Of a stretch of 40,837 nucleotides of DNA, positions 1-7,851 are shown piece by piece. Position 1 is the stretch's first letter; every line of letters starts with the position of its first letter. The translations under genes and the position numbers were made by a program. A model generated the notes under the pieces. The model was not told the origin of the DNA, did no database searches, and saw only the letters and a list, made by a program, of their open reading frames with translations. Source of the DNA: an uncultured Clostridia bacterium (GTDB lineage Bacteria; Bacillota; Clostridia; Christensenellales; Borkfalkiaceae); the NCBI GenBank assembly GCA_947625385.1, contig CANQOB010000014.1:1-40837 (forward strand), given 5' to 3'.

Positions 1-1215
1 CGCAGGCTTGGGCGGCTCAGGCTCGGCAAGATAGGAAGGCGTGGGGAGCTCCGGTTCGTCAAAGACATTGGGCGCGGAGGAGAAATCCTCCGGTGCGGGC
101 ATGCGCTCGGGGCGCAACGGCTCGGAACGCACGGGTTCCGAACGCAACGGCTCGGAGCGCAACGGCTCGGGGCGCACAGGCTCCGAACGCAACGGTTCTG
201 GACGCACGGGCGCCGGCGCGGGGTCGGGCGCATGATAGGAAGGACGCTCGGGATAGTTGAATTCGTCCGAGATCACGCGTTTGGGCATGGATTCGCGGGG
301 CTGCTCCGCCTCCCGGGAATAGCTGCCCGCATAACTCGTCCCCTCCTCCCGCACGGGCTGCACGCTCGAACGGCGGGCAGTGCGGTTGAAGGCGGAATCG
401 CTGTTGAAAATTAGGTTGGAACGGTAGCTTGCCGCAGGGTCTCCGCGGAACAAAATATCCCGGCTGCGGGCATAAGGGTCCTCCGTTGCCGCGGGTGCGG
501 GCGTCGGCGCAGGAGCGGGTCGCGGCGCTTCGGCGGGCGCATGGGCGCCGGGTTCGGGCAGCGGAGAGCGCGGCTGCGGTTCGAGGTCGTCGAACGTCAT
601 CTCCTTGCGTTCGCGTTTGGTCTCGCGCGGGCGTCTCTCCACGGGGAAGAGACGCGCCTTCAAGGGCGTGAGCATGAGGAAATAAAATACCGCGAGCACG
701 GTGAGGATGGAAAACACGATATAGGCGCCCGGTGCGGAGAGCAAAAGGCGCACGGGATAGGCGATGAGCCCGAAGAGCACGCCGCCGCCCGTCCCCTCCG
801 CGATGGCGGAGGAAGCCGCGCTCCAACAGCCCGCAAGGTAGGGTCCGTAGCCGTGCGCATAGGAGGTTTCGGGGTCGATGAAGAAGCGTTCCGCAGTGGC
901 GGTATGTACGATAAAAAAGACGCCGAGCGCGACGAGAGTGCCCCGCAGCAGCCAGCGGCGCGGGATGAACGACTTGCCTGCGACGAGAGAGACGCCGCCG
1001 TAGATGCCGAAGATGAGAAGCGGGTATGCAAAAAATCCCGCAAGCCCCACGAAAAATGCGGCGATCGCCTGACCGATGTCGCCGAAGATAAACCGCCCCG
1101 TCGCCGTAAACAGCAGAATGAGCGCACTGAACAGGAGCAGAATCATGCCCACCGTCTCACGGGTGAAGATCGCGGGCTTTTTGGGATTCTCGTCTCCCCG
1201 TCCGATTCCGTTCAC
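1..1215 (-). CDS. ftsK: FtsK/SpoIIIE-type DNA translocase, N-terminal part (runs off window)
   Basis: This frame has no stop codon and continues past base 1, so only the first 405 codons are visible. It opens with GTG at 1213-1215, preceded by a strong AGGAGG. Residues about 22-182 contain four to five hydrophobic membrane segments, followed by a long linker rich in Pro, Glu and Arg (about 185-405). That layout, a membrane anchor plus a disordered proline-rich linker, is how FtsK/SpoIIIE proteins begin before the motor and gamma domains. Family members pump chromosomal DNA through the division or sporulation septum. The ATPase motor lies outside the window, so the name rests on the anchor and linker only. 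A different membrane protein with a Pro-rich tail cannot be excluded. Confidence 0.72.
   Translation of the reverse strand, partial: MNGIGRGDENPKKPAIFTRETVGMILLLFSALILLFTATGRFIFGDIGQAIAAFFVGLAGFFAYPLLIFGIYGGVSLVAGKSFIPRRWLLRGTLVALGVFFIVHTATAERFFIDPETSYAHGYGPYLAGCWSAASSAIAEGTGGGVLFGLIAYPVRLLLSAPGAYIVFSILTVLAVFYFLMLTPLKARLFPVERRPRETKRERKEMTFDDLEPQPRSPLPEPGAHAPAEAPRPAPAPTPAPAATEDPYARSRDILFRGDPAASYRSNLIFNSDSAFNRTARRSSVQPVREEGTSYAGSYSREAEQPRESMPKRVISDEFNYPERPSYHAPDPAPAPVRPEPLRSEPVRPEPLRSEPLRSEPVRSEPLRPERMPAPEDFSSAPNVFDEPELPTPSYLAEPEPPKPA
106..207 (-). repeat. 15-bp repeats encoding EP[LV]R[SP] pentapeptides
   Basis: About seven in-frame 15-bp units in the FtsK-like linker encode a Glu-Pro-(Leu/Val)-Arg-(Ser/Pro) pentapeptide. 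The low-complexity run is charged and proline-rich and fits an extended flexible linker. Confidence 0.75.
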
Positions 1216-1343
1216 GAAATGCCTCCTTCTTCTCCTTTGGAGAAGTCTGTGGAATAGTTCATTTTACAGTATAGCATTTTCCCGAAAATTTTTCAACGGT
1301 TTACACCCTATTTTTTTGCGGGATTTTGTAAATTTCCTGATAC

Positions 1344-1366
1344 AAAAAACCCGACTGCGCGTCGGG
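1344..1366 (-). terminator. Intrinsic terminator of the ABC-F gene
   Basis: Read on the minus strand, a CCCGAC/GTCGGG stem with a 5-nt loop is followed by six T. It begins 12 bases past the ABC-F stop codon. Confidence 0.85.
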
Positions 1367-1377
1367 CTCCCGTCTCT

Positions 1378-2955
1378 TTATCCGCTGATGAGATCGGCGT
1401 ATTCGTCGAATGTCACCGTTCGGTCGAAGGTCTTTGTCCCGTCGAGGACGATGATTCGGTTGCAGACGGTATTCATGAGTTCCTCGTCGTGCGAGGTGAG
1501 GAGCATACAGCCACGGAATGCCGTCAGCCCGTTGTTGAGCGCCGTGATGGATTCGAGGTCGAGATGGTTGGTGGGCTCGTCGAAGATGAGGAAATTGCCC
1601 CCTTCGAGCATCATTTTGGCGAGCATGCACCGCACCTTTTCCCCGCCCGAGAGCACCTTTGCCTCTTTGAGCGCCTCCTCTCCCGAAAACAGCATGCGTC
1701 CCAGCCAGCCTCGCAGATACTCCTCATAGTGGTCTTTGGAAAATTGCGACAGCCACTGCACGAGGGTGAGGGATACCCCTTCGAAATATTCGTTGTTGTT
1801 CTGCGGGAAATAGGACATCTCGATCGTCTTGCCCCATTTTACGCTGCCCGCGTCCGCTGTCTCTTTCCCGGCGAGAATATCGTAGAGCATGGTGACGGAC
1901 GTGGACTTGTCCGAAAGCACCCCGATCTTGTCCCCTCTCTGGACGGTGAACGAGACGTCCCGGAAATACCCGTTCTTGGTGAGATTTTCGACGATGAGGA
2001 TATCGTTCCCGATCTCCCGCTCGAACTTGAAGTCGATAAAGGGATATTTCCGGAGGGAGGGCTTGAAATCCGAGATGGTGAGCTTTTCGAGTTCCTTTTT
2101 CCGCGAAGTCGCCTGCCTCGACTTGGATGCGTTCGCCGCGAACCGCGCGATGAATTCTCTGAGCTCCGCCGCGCGCTGCTCCGCTTTCTTGTTGGCGTCC
2201 CGCTGCTGGCGCGCCATGAGCTGGGACGTCTGATACCAAAAGTCGTAATTTCCGAGATACAGGTTGATCTTTCCGTAATCCACATCGCAGATGTGGGTGC
2301 ACACTTTGTTGAGAAAGTGACGGTTGTGCGAGACGATGATGATGGTGTTTTCGAAGTCGAGAAGATAATTTTCCAGCCAGCGCGTCGTTTTGAGGTCGAG
2401 ATTGTTGGTGGGCTCGTCGAGAAGGAGCACGTCCGGATTGCCGAAGAGCGCCTGCGCGAGCAGCACCTTGACCTTTTGCTTGGCGTCGAGCGTCCCCATG
2501 AGCGCACCGTGGAGCTCCGACGGGATGTCGAGCGCGTTGAGGAGGGTCTCTGCTTCGCTCTCCGCTTCCCAGCCGCCGAGCTCGGCAAATTCGCTTTCGA
2601 GTTCGGAGGCGCGCACGCCGTCCGCCTCGGTGAATTCCGCATGGGAATACAGCTCTTCCTTCTCGTCCATGATCTCTACGAGCCTACCATGTCCGAGCAT
2701 GACCGTGCGGAGAACCGTCTCGCCGTCGAATTTGTTCTGGTTTTGCGCGAGCACGCTCATGCGCTCGTTCTTGTCGAGGATGACCTCCCCTTTGTTGGGT
2801 TCGATCTCCCCCGAAAGAATCTTCAAAAAGGTGGATTTCCCCGCGCCGTTCGCGCCGATGATGCCATAGCAGTTCCCCTTCGTGAATTTCAGGTTGACAT
2901 CTTCGAATAATTTTTTGCTGCCGTACTGTAAGCCGACTCCGTTTACTTGTAACAT
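1378..2955 (-). CDS. ykpA: ABC-F family ATPase, YkpA/YbiT-like
   Basis: The product is 525 aa with two ABC ATPase domains and no membrane segment, which is the ABC-F layout. Members act on the ribosome, in translation or in antibiotic protection. The first domain has Walker A GANGAGKST (34-42) and Walker B ending LLLDEP (about 177-182), but its signature is GTLDAKQ (154-160) instead of LSGGQ. The second has an intact LSGGE (435-439) and FLIFDEP, but its Walker A is replaced by LSDKSTSVT (347-355), without the P-loop glycines or lysine. YkpA-type proteins are known for a relaxed first signature; loss of the second P-loop is more marked. Start: ATG 2955 sits behind AGAGGTAGAA, and the promoter lies just upstream, so in-frame ATGs farther upstream are unlikely. 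Confidence 0.9.
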   Translation of the reverse strand: MLQVNGVGLQYGSKKLFEDVNLKFTKGNCYGIIGANGAGKSTFLKILSGEIEPNKGEVILDKNERMSVLAQNQNKFDGETVLRTVMLGHGRLVEIMDEKEELYSHAEFTEADGVRASELESEFAELGGWEAESEAETLLNALDIPSELHGALMGTLDAKQKVKVLLAQALFGNPDVLLLDEPTNNLDLKTTRWLENYLLDFENTIIIVSHNRHFLNKVCTHICDVDYGKINLYLGNYDFWYQTSQLMARQQRDANKKAEQRAAELREFIARFAANASKSRQATSRKKELEKLTISDFKPSLRKYPFIDFKFEREIGNDILIVENLTKNGYFRDVSFTVQRGDKIGVLSDKSTSVTMLYDILAGKETADAGSVKWGKTIEMSYFPQNNNEYFEGVSLTLVQWLSQFSKDHYEEYLRGWLGRMLFSGEEALKEAKVLSGGEKVRCMLAKMMLEGGNFLIFDEPTNHLDLESITALNNGLTAFRGCMLLTSHDEELMNTVCNRIIVLDGTKTFDRTVTFDEYADLISG

Positions 2956-2983
2956 TTCTACCTCTGAGCAATTTTTCATACAG

Positions 2984-3012
2984 ATTATACCATATCTTGC
3001 GGATTTCATCAA
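2984..3012 (-). promoter_or_regulatory. SigA-type promoter of the ABC-F gene
   Basis: TTGATG (-35), a 17-bp spacer and a perfect TATAAT (-10 at 2984-2989) lie about 30 bp upstream of the chosen ATG. It supports the start at 2955, because upstream candidate starts fall inside the promoter. Confidence 0.8.
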
Positions 3013-3034
3013 CTAAAAAGACGCACGTTTTTGC

Positions 3035-3066
3035 AAAAGCAAAGAGCGGAAAACGAGTTCCCGCTC
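3035..3066 (-). terminator. Probable terminator of the DUF368 gene
   Basis: On the minus strand GAGCGG pairs with CCGCTC, extended by a G-T and two A-T pairs, and T-rich sequence follows. It lies about 60 bp past the stop codon. Confidence 0.5.
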
Positions 3067-3128
3067 TCCCTCCCCGACGGCGGGGACGACCGTATCGAAG
3101 CTTTGACGGCAAAAAATCCGCGCGGACT

Positions 3129-4031
3129 TTACGCTGCCTTCCTCTTGGCGAGGCGCAAAAACAGAAGGGAGAGCGCGGCTCCCAAAAAGAGCAGGGCTAC
3201 GGCGAGCGCCCAATGCCACGGCGGCATCGCCGCCTGCGAGCGCGCAAACGGCGCATAGATCGCGACCACGGAACCCGCGATGAAGCCGAGGATGGCGTAA
3301 TAGGTCGCCCGCGGATAGCGCTTCAACAAATGCTTCATGAGGACGGAAACGGCGAACGCGCCCGTCGCCATCCCCGCTGCGGCGACCGCGATCACGAGGA
3401 GCATCACGGGCTCCCCCGCGCCCGTAAAGAGTGCGGTGAGCATGCGCACGAGCGGGTCGTAATAGCCGAATACGAGAAGCAGCATGGAGCCGGAGATCCC
3501 GGGGACCACGAGCGCACAGGCGGCGAGGGCGCAGACCGCAAAGAGAACGAAATAGCCCCCTGCGTCGAGACGGGATAAAAATCCCTCCGCGTGCGACGTC
3601 TCGGGGAGAAACGCGAGAAGCGCCGCCACCGCACACGGGATAAAAAACGCGAGAAGATTGCGCTTGGTGGGTCTGCCCGGCGCCTTTTCTTTGACGGCGG
3701 GAAGCCCGCCGATCGCAAGACCTACAAAGAGGGTCACGGTCGGCACGGGGAAATATTCCAGCCCCCAGCGGATGGGAAAGATCATGGCGGCGGCGCCGAC
3801 CGCCGCGCCCAGCAAGACCGGCAACAGCGCAAGCACGCTCTTTGCAAAGTGCTTGAAGAGGTCTGCAAGCGCCTCCACGATCTTCTCGTACACGCCGAGC
3901 AGCACCGCGACCGACCCGCCCGAAAATCCGGGAATGATGAAGGCGACCCCGATCGCCGCCCCGCGCAGCATGTCCTCCAAGAATTCGACCGCGCGCGCTT
4001 TTCTGTTTTCCTTCAACGATCTGTCCATCAT
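3129..4031 (-). CDS. popT: DUF368 family membrane protein (PopT-type undecaprenyl-phosphate translocase)
   Basis: A polytopic membrane protein of about 300 aa with many hydrophobic segments. It carries the two family hallmarks: an early GAAIGVAFIIPGFSGGS stretch and a second VVPGISGSMLLL in the middle, the internally repeated PG(F/I)SG(G/S) motif of DUF368. Members of this family were shown to return undecaprenyl phosphate across the membrane for reuse in wall synthesis. Start: two adjacent ATGs (4031 and 4028) have no clear ribosome site. A TAAAAT lies so close upstream (4036-4041) that a nearly leaderless mRNA is possible, but no -35 is seen. A TTG start at 4079 would add 16 unlikely residues. 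Confidence 0.88.
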   Translation of the reverse strand: MMDRSLKENRKARAVEFLEDMLRGAAIGVAFIIPGFSGGSVAVLLGVYEKIVEALADLFKHFAKSVLALLPVLLGAAVGAAAMIFPIRWGLEYFPVPTVTLFVGLAIGGLPAVKEKAPGRPTKRNLLAFFIPCAVAALLAFLPETSHAEGFLSRLDAGGYFVLFAVCALAACALVVPGISGSMLLLVFGYYDPLVRMLTALFTGAGEPVMLLVIAVAAAGMATGAFAVSVLMKHLLKRYPRATYYAILGFIAGSVVAIYAPFARSQAAMPPWHWALAVALLFLGAALSLLFLRLAKRKAA

Positions 4032-4140
4032 GATTATTTTATCGCACGAGGGCGGAAAAAAATACTTCCGACGGTACAAAATAGTATTTCGATATTCATC
4101 GAAATAATGGAAAAACGTGGAAATTTTCGATAAATATGCA

Positions 4141-4168
4141 AAAAAGCGGAGCTTTTGCTCCGCTTTTT
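4141..4168. terminator. Bidirectional intrinsic terminator after the amylase/msmX operon
   Basis: A perfect 12-bp stem, AAAAAGCGGAGC paired with GCTCCGCTTTTT around a TTTT loop, has a T run on either strand. It lies 14 bp past the stop of the MsmX-type gene and closes the starch operon. Confidence 0.9.
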
Positions 4169-4181
4169 CCTTTGAAAATTT

Positions 4182-6083
4182 TCAGATGATGCGAATGTCG
4201 AGGTCGGACTGGATGACGGCGAGCTTATCGAGATCGGGCACGAGATGCACCTCTCCCTCCACCGGTTCCGCGGTCGCGACGACGACGGACTTGCCGCCGA
4301 CATTGCAGCGGACGAAGCGCTCCGTGCCATAGTCGAGGAACTCCTCGACCGTTGCAGAGACGCCCTCTTGTGCAAACGTGATGTCATACGGGCTGCATTC
4401 GAAGCGCAGTTTCGACGTGAACGCGCGATGGACGGAGAGCACCGTGATGAGCTTGTCGGAGATCTTCTCGGGCGCATTGAACAGCGCGTTTTCGATGGCG
4501 AGACGGAACTCGACCACCTTTTTGCGCTTGATCTTGCCCTTCTTTTCGACCTCGCGGACTTCCCTGACCTTTTTGAGCATGCCGTCGAAGGAAGCGACCG
4601 AGGGAAGCGGGCTGACGACTTCTTCCGTCCCGCGCAACACGGAGATGCGCTTGGGGTCAAAGGAGAGCCTCACCTGTTCGCCCGCATGGACGCCTTCAAG
4701 CAGTGCGAAGAGCCGTCTGCCGCCGAGCTCGAAGGAGCAGAGCGTCTTGCCGCCGACGACCTCGGTCTCCACGCAGGCAAGCCCGATGTCCCCGCCGAGG
4801 CGGAAGGCATCGGTGGGAATGAGCAGCTGATAGTTGCCGTCGTCCAAATGAATAGCGGGCGGGAGCCGGAAGGTCTGTCCGAGGAAGGTGAGCACACCGC
4901 CGCGCGCTTCGCAGTCGAGATAGTTGAATTCGGGGATGCGGGGAAGGATGGAGACCTCCGTTTCCTTGTCGAAGAGGTGCACCTTGTCGAGATCGAGCGC
5001 GGCATTCACCGTCTCGCCGGGCGTGAGCGCAACGTCCTCATAGCTCTTGATGATGACGCGGGTATTGCTCTCGGTGAAGCCGTCCCCTTCCATGCTGATG
5101 TCGCCGTAGATGAGCGTCTCGTTGCCGAGCTCCTCCTTGTGGGACACCTTAACTTTGACGACGGCTGCGGACTTGCTCACGACCTCGGGGTCGAGGGAGA
5201 TGTCCTCCGCGCGCAACCCGATGGTGACGGTCTTTTCCCCCGTGAGGTAGTCCGGACGGGTCTTATAGAAGTAGGTATAGGGCACGCTGATGCGCGCATC
5301 CGTGCCGAAGAAGGCGATCTCCACGACGTCGCCCTTGCGGGTGAGCGTTCCCTCGAAGAAGTTCATCTGCGGCGTCCCGATGAAGCCCGCAACGAACTTG
5401 TTGATGGGATAATGATAGAGGTTCTTGGGCGTATCGATCTGCTGGACGAAGCCCTCCTTCATGACGACGATGCGCGTGCCCATCGTCATTGCCTCGATCT
5501 GGTCGTGCGTGACGTAGATGAACGTCGTGTTCAGCCGCTTGTGCAGCTTGGAGATCTCCGAGCGCATGGCGGTACGCAGTTTTGCGTCGAGGTTGGAGAG
5601 CGGCTCGTCGAGGAGCATGACTTTGGGCTCGCGGACGATGGCTCTTCCGAGCGAGACGCGCTGGCGCTGTCCGCCCGACATCTCCTTGGGCTTTCTGCCG
5701 AGATATTCGGTGATGCCGAGGATCTCGGCGGCTTCGAGCACCCTTTTATTGATCTCTTCCTTGGGCAATTTGCGCAGCCGCAAGCCGAAGGCGATGTTCT
5801 CGAACACCGTCATGTGCGGGTAGAGCGCATAGTTCTGGAACACCATCGCGATGTCCCTGTCCTTGGGTTCCACGTCATTGACGACGGTATCCCCGATGGT
5901 GAGCTCGCCCGCCGTGATGTCCTCGAGACCCGCGATCATGCGCAGCGTTGTGGACTTTCCGCAGCCCGACGGACCGACAAAGACGATAAACTCTTTGTCC
6001 TCGATCTCCATATTGAAGTCGCTGACCGCCTTTACGCCGTTGGGATAGACCTTATAGATGTGTTTCAGACTTAAATTTGCCAT
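4182..6083 (-). CDS. msmX: MsmX/UgpC-type sugar ABC transporter ATPase with extended C-terminus
   Basis: The 633-aa product has a standard carbohydrate-importer ATPase domain: Walker A GPSGCGKST (37-45), signature MSGGQ (135-139), Walker B VMLLDEP (155-161) and the switch His in VTHD. An OB/TOBE-like regulatory domain follows to about 380. MsmX/UgpC proteins usually end near residue 370; here about 250 further residues include at least two segments resembling additional TOBE-type beta domains (about 440-490 and 560-633). The protein should energise the MalF-MalG permease encoded at the head of the same operon. ATG 6083 lies 30 bp behind the last amylase gene, with AAGGAC as ribosome site. As the only ATPase of the locus it is almost certainly the partner of MalEFG; the role of the extension is unknown. 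Confidence 0.93.
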   Translation of the reverse strand: MANLSLKHIYKVYPNGVKAVSDFNMEIEDKEFIVFVGPSGCGKSTTLRMIAGLEDITAGELTIGDTVVNDVEPKDRDIAMVFQNYALYPHMTVFENIAFGLRLRKLPKEEINKRVLEAAEILGITEYLGRKPKEMSGGQRQRVSLGRAIVREPKVMLLDEPLSNLDAKLRTAMRSEISKLHKRLNTTFIYVTHDQIEAMTMGTRIVVMKEGFVQQIDTPKNLYHYPINKFVAGFIGTPQMNFFEGTLTRKGDVVEIAFFGTDARISVPYTYFYKTRPDYLTGEKTVTIGLRAEDISLDPEVVSKSAAVVKVKVSHKEELGNETLIYGDISMEGDGFTESNTRVIIKSYEDVALTPGETVNAALDLDKVHLFDKETEVSILPRIPEFNYLDCEARGGVLTFLGQTFRLPPAIHLDDGNYQLLIPTDAFRLGGDIGLACVETEVVGGKTLCSFELGGRRLFALLEGVHAGEQVRLSFDPKRISVLRGTEEVVSPLPSVASFDGMLKKVREVREVEKKGKIKRKKVVEFRLAIENALFNAPEKISDKLITVLSVHRAFTSKLRFECSPYDITFAQEGVSATVEEFLDYGTERFVRCNVGGKSVVVATAEPVEGEVHLVPDLDKLAVIQSDLDIRII

Positions 6084-6113
6084 GGATTTACCGTCCTTAT
6101 TCGGTTTGATTTT

Positions 6114-7823
6114 TTACGAAAAGATCGCGATTCCGTAGCCGGGAAGCGTGATATTATCTCCATTTTGAATGATTTCGCTGCCGTCCAGCGTGGCATAGCC
6201 CGAGAGCGTGCCTGCCGCGTCGACCTGCTTTGCGCTGTCCGAGAAGTTGACCGCAACTCTGACCCTCGAGCCGTCGTACACCTTGTCAAAGATGAGGACT
6301 CCGTTCGAACTTGAAAGGCGCGTGGGCGTTCCGCGAAGGAGCGCAGGATGATTCTTGCGCATCAGGTTGCATGCTTTGTAGTAATTCAAAATGCTTGCGG
6401 GGTCGTCGAGCTGCTGCTTGACGCCGTCGAACTGATAGTAGTTTTCGTATCTGTCGACCTCGATCGTGGGCGGATTCTCCGAATCCCAGAGCATGGCGAA
6501 CCGACGCTCTGCGTCCGTATTCCAAGCCGTGCGCGTCCCGATCATGCCGATCTCGTCGCCGTAGTAGGTGAACGTCGTGCCCGTGTACAGGGAGAGAAGC
6601 CCGTAGGCGAACTTGATCTTGTTCGCATCCATGCCGAGAATGTCCGCGATGCGGTCCTGGTCGTGATTGTCGAGGAAGGGCGCGGCAATGTGCCCCGAGG
6701 CGATTTCGATCGCGGTCGTCATGCCGTTGAAAAACCGAGTCGCCGCGCTACTCGCGCCGCTCGCGCCGCCGCTCATTGCGGTGTTGACCATGCTTGCGAT
6801 ATCGCCTTCGCCCGACGTCGGGAAGTAGAAGAAGCTGTCCGAATCGCTCCAAGTATAGTAGTTGCGAATGGTATTGCTGCCCTCCCAGACCTCGGCGACC
6901 ACGTAGGCATTGCTCTTGTAGGACTTCGCGGTCTCGTTGATCCACTTGATGAACTCCGCGCTCTGCTGATGATACGGGGCGTTCGAGGGTCCGAAGTAGT
7001 GCTTCGCCGCGTCGAGGCGGAAGCCGTCCACATTGTGGTCGACGAGCCAGAATTCCATGACGTTGGAGAGTTCCTCTTTGACGTCGGGATTGGAAAGGTT
7101 GAGGTCGGGCATGTTGTCGTCGAACCAAGCCTCGGCATACACGCCGTCATAGAAGCGGTACCCGTCGTTCACCATCGTGTCGGAGAAGTTGTAGTAATCG
7201 TAGTACTTGTTCGAGGAGTCCCCCTTCTTGAACGCCTGCACGCCCTCGGTGAACCATTCGTTGTAGCGCGACGTGTGATTGAACACCATGTCGAGAATGA
7301 TCTTGATGCCGAGACCGTGCGCCGTCGAGACGAGCTCGTCGAGGTCGTCGAGCGTGCCGAAGGTCTCGTCCACATCGTAGTAGTCATCGACCGAGTACTT
7401 GTGATTCTCGCTGTGCGACGGGTGGATGGGCGTGAGCCAAATGCCCGTGTAGCCCATGTCCGCGATATAGCCGAGCTTGGACGTGATGCCTTTGAGGTCG
7501 CCTATGCCGTCGTGATTGGAATCGCAGTAGGAATAGACAAAGATCTCATAGTAGGTATCGTAGTTGTCCCCGCTCGCCATGGAGGGATTGTACTTACATT
7601 CGGTGCAGACGCCCTTGTCGTCAAAGGTATGTTTGGACTTGGTTTCCGCATCGTGATGCCCGCAGGTCGCGGGGTGCCAGTGATAAGTTTCGTCATGCTC
7701 CCACCCCTCAGAGAACGTATGGGTATGTCCGTTCTCTTCGGGGTCGGTAGGAGCGCAGGCGCCGAAAAGACTCAGCGCAGCCAATAGAAGCACTAAAACA
7801 AAAGCTATCGATTTTTTCCTCAT
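6114..7823 (-). CDS. Secreted alpha-amylase lipoprotein, GH13 (copy 1, last in operon)
   Basis: A 569-aa protein with a lipoprotein signal peptide ending SLFGAC (lipid-anchored Cys 23). A Cys/His-rich module follows (about 33-77: HTHTF, W, HWH, CGHH, CxxC), then a GH13 barrel. The four GH13 regions are present: DMVFNH (178-183), GFRLDAAKH with the nucleophile Asp 271, VVAEVWE with the acid/base Glu 311, and FLDNHD with Asp 388. The enzyme should cut alpha-1,4-glucans at the outer cell surface. Start: ATG 7823 has GGAGAAGAGGAA directly upstream; an earlier in-frame start at 7859 would overlap the previous gene. It closely resembles copy 2, including a 263-bp stretch of identical DNA. The exact substrate (starch, pullulan or maltodextrin) cannot be read from sequence. 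Confidence 0.93.
   Translation of the reverse strand: MRKKSIAFVLVLLLAALSLFGACAPTDPEENGHTHTFSEGWEHDETYHWHPATCGHHDAETKSKHTFDDKGVCTECKYNPSMASGDNYDTYYEIFVYSYCDSNHDGIGDLKGITSKLGYIADMGYTGIWLTPIHPSHSENHKYSVDDYYDVDETFGTLDDLDELVSTAHGLGIKIILDMVFNHTSRYNEWFTEGVQAFKKGDSSNKYYDYYNFSDTMVNDGYRFYDGVYAEAWFDDNMPDLNLSNPDVKEELSNVMEFWLVDHNVDGFRLDAAKHYFGPSNAPYHQQSAEFIKWINETAKSYKSNAYVVAEVWEGSNTIRNYYTWSDSDSFFYFPTSGEGDIASMVNTAMSGGASGASSAATRFFNGMTTAIEIASGHIAAPFLDNHDQDRIADILGMDANKIKFAYGLLSLYTGTTFTYYGDEIGMIGTRTAWNTDAERRFAMLWDSENPPTIEVDRYENYYQFDGVKQQLDDPASILNYYKACNLMRKNHPALLRGTPTRLSSSNGVLIFDKVYDGSRVRVAVNFSDSAKQVDAAGTLSGYATLDGSEIIQNGDNITLPGYGIAIFS
7261..7523 (-). repeat. 263-bp stretch identical to 8996-9258
   Basis: This part of amylase copy 1, covering the start of the barrel, is base-for-base identical to 8996-9258 in copy 2 (offset 1735), while both flanks diverge. 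It points to recent duplication or gene conversion. Confidence 0.9.
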
Positions 7824-7851
7824 TTCCTCTTCTCCATTGAATTTATCGATT

